This document shows, piece after piece, positions 51,801 through 54,745 of a stretch of 54,745 nt of DNA (positions within the stretch are counted from its first letter, which is position 1; each line of letters starts with the position of its first letter). A program made the translations under genes and the position numbers. The notes beneath the pieces are model-generated. The model was not told where the DNA came from and searched no databases. It worked only from the letters and a program-made list of their open reading frames with translations. Source of the stretch: an uncultured Bacteroidales bacterium. Lineage in GTDB: Bacteria; Bacteroidota; Bacteroidia; Bacteroidales; Paludibacteraceae. The DNA lies in assembly GCA_903911085.1 (NCBI GenBank), contig CAIWCC010000106.1, forward strand, positions 1-54,745, given 5' to 3'.

Positions 51801-53892
51801 CAGTGAAATTCACTAAGCCAATAAAGCCTCCAACTACATTAATTCCAGTTACATTGCCTGTTGAGTAACAATTAGTAATAACAATTGAACTATTATTTGA
51901 CGAAATAAAACCGGCAAATCCACCAACATAATTGCCTAGATTAACTTTACTGGTACTATAACAATTACTAACAGTCGCATCTTCAATGTAACCTGCAAAA
52001 CCTCCAACCGTAGTAGATCCTGAATTAGCCGTTACATCACCTGTGGAAAAGCAGTTAGTAACTGTATTGCCTATGGCAGAACCAAGAAACCCACCAATAA
52101 TTTCAGTAACTCCACTTACAGTACAAGAGCTGTAGCTATTTGTAACATCTGACCTAGATTCACCAATCAAACCACCAATAAATTCTTTTAATCCTGAAAC
52201 TGAACCAGTTGAGCTGCAATTTGTAATTCTACCATAAGCCCGTCCCACAATTGCTCCCACATAAGAATTTCCAGCAATATTGCAATTTATTAGTTTTATA
52301 TTGCTTAAATTTGAGTTATTAGCTGTACTCCCAAATAATCCAACACTACTAGTAGCTGGTCGATTAATATACAATCCTGTAATACTATGGTCTTGTCCAT
52401 CGTAATTGCCATAAAATTTTTCTGAAAAATTTCCAATTGACGAGAAACCCATAGCTACTGTTGGTGTAACTGCGTTGTTATCATGGTTTCCAACATTCCA
52501 CGTATTTGTAGCCGTTGCATCAATATCGTCAGTTTGGATAAAATAAGTATCTGCTGCCCATAATCTATTGTTTTCGGAAAGGAAACGCAAGTCGGCAAGT
52601 GTGGCAATTTGGTATGGATCAGCCTGCGTACCTGCTCCTAAGCCAGGATAAGGCGTTACTCCAGTTCCTGTAATCGTAAAGTTATACGGATTTTCATCAG
52701 CATCCTGGTTGTCAAACGAAACAGTAGCTGTTTTTGAACCTGCGCTTGTAGGCGTAAAGCGAATAGTAAATGTAGTGGAACTTGCATTGGCTACTGTTGT
52801 AGGATTTGTTCCCTGTAAACTGAATTGGTCGGCATTGGTGCCGCCTAAAGTGAAACTACCTAATGTAGAAACAGCAGTTCCAGTGTTTTCGATTGTAAAA
52901 ACAATATCGGTATTGGTGGCAGTAATCTTGCTGCCAAAATCGTAAGTGCTTGTGGCATCAATAATGGTTGTTGCGCCTTGTTTTACATCAATTTCGGGGG
53001 CCGGAGCTAACCACACCAAATAGGGATAACCGTTATTTGTAGTACCGTCTATTTTCCAATTTGCAGCAAAATCCCAGGTGCTAAAAGTAGCTTGCGTTTT
53101 CATTTCGGCAGTAGTTTTGCCTGTTCCGCCACCTCCAGTTGCTTTGCCCGAAGACTCAGTATCCCAATATGAATTACCAACTGTACCGCTGTCATTTCTT
53201 CCAACTAATCCAACTCCATACATTGTTGCAGATACAGCACCAGTGCTGTAACAAAAAGAAACTGTTCCATAAAGATTATAGCCCAACAAACCAGCCACAT
53301 TAATCGTACCGCTTACACTACATGTGCTGTAGCAGTTTGCTATAGAACCATAATTATATCCAATTAAACCTCCAATATCATTAGCACTACCAATCACGCT
53401 ACCCGTACTATAGCATTTTGACACAGCACCTCTCAAATTACCAACTAAACCACCTACAGAGCTGTTACCATAAATGGTTGATGTTAGTAAACCAAGATTT
53501 CTTATTGTTGCCGTCAATGCTGTACTACCAAACAAACCAACATAATCTGTAACCGGACGATTAATATACAAGCCCGAAATTGTATGACCATCGCCATTGT
53601 AGTTACCTTCAAAACTAATAGTACCGTTTCCAATAGGCGAAAAACCTGCTCCTGAGTTCAAAGTACTAGTAGAGCTAGCATCAATATCGGCAGTTTGTTC
53701 AAAATACTTACCTGCTGCCCAGTAGGAAGAATTTGTTGATAGTATTTTCAGATCATTTAAATTGGCAATCTTGTAAGGAGTTGCCGCTCTACCATCACCA
53801 CCACCTGAAAAAGGTGGCAAAATAGCTCCATACATAAACGTAGATGACATAAGCCAAATACTGACTAATAGAAGTTTAATTTTTTTGTTCAT
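48820..53892 (-). CDS. 1690-aa T9SS-exported GLUG-repeat protein
   Basis: A secreted protein with signal peptide (IKLLLVSIWLMSSTFMYGA, cleavage near 22). Three blocks follow, each opening with the A-TPYKIA-L-DL/GYWAAGKYF-QTADIDA motif and the GNYNGDGHTISGLYINRP motif, then GLUG repeats (VGGLVG...NCYSTG): about 25-300, 420-790 and 795-1195. Between the first two is a choice-of-anchor-D/ASH-like beta domain (300-412, EIDVKQG...FTITGTG). The C-terminal ~490 residues are closely related to the 3816-aa protein's C-terminus and end in a T9SS type A sorting domain (VRVYDAVGRMVASKTT, then SWVRKVVVR). A role in surface attachment is likely. It has its own terminator, so it is probably transcribed apart from the operon that follows. 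Confidence 0.92.
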   Translation of the reverse strand: MNKKIKLLLVSIWLMSSTFMYGAILPPFSGGGDGRAATPYKIANLNDLKILSTNSSYWAAGKYFEQTADIDASSTSTLNSGAGFSPIGNGTISFEGNYNGDGHTISGLYINRPVTDYVGLFGSTALTATIRNLGLLTSTIYGNSSVGGLVGNLRGAVSKCYSTGSVIGSANDIGGLIGYNYGSIANCYSTCSVSGTINVAGLLGYNLYGTVSFCYSTGAVSATMYGVGLVGRNDSGTVGNSYWDTESSGKATGGGGTGKTTAEMKTQATFSTWDFAANWKIDGTTNNGYPYLVWLAPAPEIDVKQGATTIIDATSTYDFGSKITATNTDIVFTIENTGTAVSTLGSFTLGGTNADQFSLQGTNPTTVANASSTTFTIRFTPTSAGSKTATVSFDNQDADENPYNFTITGTGVTPYPGLGAGTQADPYQIATLADLRFLSENNRLWAADTYFIQTDDIDATATNTWNVGNHDNNAVTPTVAMGFSSIGNFSEKFYGNYDGQDHSITGLYINRPATSSVGLFGSTANNSNLSNIKLINCNIAGNSYVGAIVGRAYGRITNCSSTGSVSGLKEFIGGLIGESRSDVTNSYSSCTVSGVTEIIGGFLGSAIGNTVTNCFSTGDVTANSGSTTVGGFAGYIEDATVSNCYSTSKVNLGNYVGGFAGFISSNNSSIVITNCYSTGNVTGINVVGGFIGLVNFTDGSVSNCYSRSFVNGTTNVNGFTGYLMQGTFTNCYFDADIDGIDATISGTDNGAIGKSTAEMKTLATFTGWDFPTIWKIASDKNYGYPYLAWQVFPLFSGGAGTQADPYKIATLADLEFLCFNSAYWAAGKYFIQTADIDASTTSGWSRGDGFSPIGSGSVSFDGNYDGQNHTITGLYINRPATEYIGLFGNISSTTVLSNIKLINCNLTGVNYIGALVGNGNGTVSNCSSTGTISGTGYLIGGLAGEAGGSFTNCNSSCIVSSVSSESNVRSNIGGIFGDLYGAATNCYSTGAVNATLANNVGGFMGSCMGPTIANCFSTSNVSGKNNVGGFTGIVANMMNPVNITNSYATGAVTGTNSIGGFVGTTDFDNGTISKCYSRSVVTLRSAPVPVPSKFNSPIMKIDRPTAINGFVGNYTLGTITNCYFDADVDGLVATISGTSNNGATGKTTAEMKMQATFDSWDFPTIWKIESNKNYGYPYLAWQTNVSVQIAVDTDTDASTITNSETADLTVTGTNTVFTVKDPKTFNSVTVEPGAKLDLTNALTITGDLIFKADETGSFNAKVGNAVTLATDSKVKYVKTMLDTKWYFLSFPCTVNIAEITQVGGGAFVLGQDWYIKYYNGQTRATNRGGKNWVAITDQITGTLTANQGYIIGLKTGVGTQQLSFVLDNAIVKTAETSSRPVGVSVWDAAAGTHAGWNLVGQPYLSRFAGNKITGAPQGVTIPDAINGMTYTQPTMASATFEPFSAYFVQVLADGDMSFDIAGRSSAPAAVATDLSDRVQLNFTSATGVDYTNLIMDNDQTTAYQIGQDLEKWIGTDTDKPQIYTQLGGVNYGYNALPMTDVQNLPVGIYTKTAGTTTISASAGQAPSLSKLLLFDSSNGTTTDLLISSYSFIADAGTNNTRFTITAQRISTENVVETETGCPTLAINNYKLIINNLSGKTAVRVYDAVGRMVASKTTSNSTVEMPVNVAGMYTVLMEVGAKSWVRKVVVR

Positions 53893-54745
53893 ACTGTTTT
53901 TGCTTTTTTTAAGTTATGTTAAATTAATTGTAAGATATTTTTTTCTTTGATTTATTGGAAGTCATAAAGTCTAATGAGTGTTGTTTAATTTCTGGTCGCA
54001 GTAATAATCGACAGATATTGTTACTCAGTGTTTTTTTTATTTTAAAGTGCTTGATGTCTTGTTCAAAACCATCCGTAAGGATTTTTGATACACGCATCCA
54101 AGCGGCAAGTATAAATTACCAAAAGAAATAATTCTTCGCAAAGAACTAAAAAAGTTAGTTTCGTGCTAATAATGATTTCTTTTGCTCTTCTATTCCCATT
54201 GGTAAAGAAATGTAAAAGTTATTTAGTATTTTATGTTAATATATGTAAAAATACAGTTTAAAACTGACTGTAATTTCTCGAATTTTAAAAGAATTTCGTT
54301 TGTATCAATTAATTCGAGACTAGCTTGTAATTATTTTGAACCATAATAGCGATCAATACAAGTATATATTATAACTTTGTAATGATTACAATAGCCCGTA
54401 TATCAATTATTTAAGCAAAGATAAATAAATATATTTAATATGCAAATTATATGGATGGACAAAAAGTGTACATTTTACCGTTTTCTTTAAAATATAACAA
54501 CTACAAATGAAATTAAGTATAAATTCGCTCTTTTTAAGCAACAATGACAAAAAATTAGACTTTATATAGATTAGTATACTATGTGATTTAAAATAAAAGA
54601 TTTACCACTAAGTTACTAAGGGCACAAAGTTTAGCTACGCTGACCGTTGGTTCACTAAGGTTCTTTTAATCATTTATTATAAGAACACTATGATAAAACA
54701 TAAATGTTTTATAATAAAACGACTATTCTAAAAAAAACATTTATG
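53893..54745. other. 853-bp gene-free region upstream of the 1690-aa gene
   Basis: No open frame worth calling and no consensus minus-strand TAnnTTTG promoter was identified, although the promoter of the 1690-aa gene must lie here. The last 150 bp are a dispersed repeat copy. Confidence 0.6.
54592..54745 (+). repeat. Dispersed intergenic repeat, right copy
   Basis: It contains the same 29-bp core (54631-54659) as 1861-1889, the CACTAAG repeats before it, and AAAACATAAATGTTTT (54695-54710) facing AAACATTTATG at the window end. The element is probably cut by the window edge. Confidence 0.75.

Noticed and set aside
21125-53000. Many open frames on the plus strand through the 21-54 kb region
   Set aside because: They are antisense shadows of the three giant minus-strand genes; their translations show no domain and follow the repeats of the opposite strand.
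1-54745. rRNA or tRNA genes, or a CRISPR array
   Set aside because: No rRNA-like segment, no cloverleaf with CCA-proximal stem and no spaced direct-repeat array were found by reading both strands.

Overview
The window looks like a chromosome segment of a Bacteroidota bacterium, probably Bacteroidales. Evidence: several promoters match the Bacteroidota form (TTTG or TTG, 19-20 nt, TAnnTTTG); three very large secreted proteins end in type IX secretion (T9SS) type A sorting domains; BACON, GLUG, BspA-like and cadherin-like repeats are typical of the phylum; two DUF6266 genes are present; and intergenic DNA is AT-rich and full of palindromic dispersed repeats.

Layout. 1-3.5 kb: one DUF6266 gene (minus strand) in repeat-rich DNA, including a 240-bp MITE-like insertion with a reconstructable empty site. 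3.5-6.0 kb: copies of a structured non-coding element (A, B split in two, C) alternating with small genes: a 58-aa membrane peptide coupled to a helix-turn-helix protein, then a HEPN/MNT toxin-antitoxin pair. 6.0-16.0 kb: defence block, all plus strand: TPR protein with an HExxH metallopeptidase motif, then type I restriction-modification genes hsdR, hsdM, a YhcG/DUF1016 nuclease and hsdS, then a GIY-YIG-like nuclease. 16.0-20.0 kb: scars and insertions: a vestigial hsdS tail, three copies of a two-hairpin palindrome, a degraded gene family, one member of which is split by about 3.5 kb, and a RloA-like ATPase/RloB pair. 20.4-21.0 kb: second DUF6266 gene. 21.1-53.9 kb: three giant minus-strand genes encoding mosaic surface proteins of 3816, 5228 and 1690 aa. 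53.9-54.7 kb: no gene, with a dispersed repeat shared with the left end of the window.

How it works together. The 4.9-19.8 kb stretch is a defence island: type I R-M cuts foreign DNA lacking its methylation, HEPN/MNT and RloAB are probable abortive or accessory defences, and the small nucleases are common R-M neighbours. Its edges carry clear signs of module turnover. The giant proteins should be exported by Sec, moved across the outer membrane by T9SS and used as surface adhesins or matrix proteins. Four sites spaced exactly 21 bp apart, resembling LytTR-type regulator sites, precede the 5228/3816-aa gene pair.

The most novel candidate is the 3.5-6.0 kb RNA-like element. Its copies share a promoter/leader, an outer stem that covaries between copies, and a central GGCGTGGGC strand that can pair either with an upstream strand or with a downstream strand followed by a T-run. 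This is the layout of an attenuator or other structural-switch RNA.
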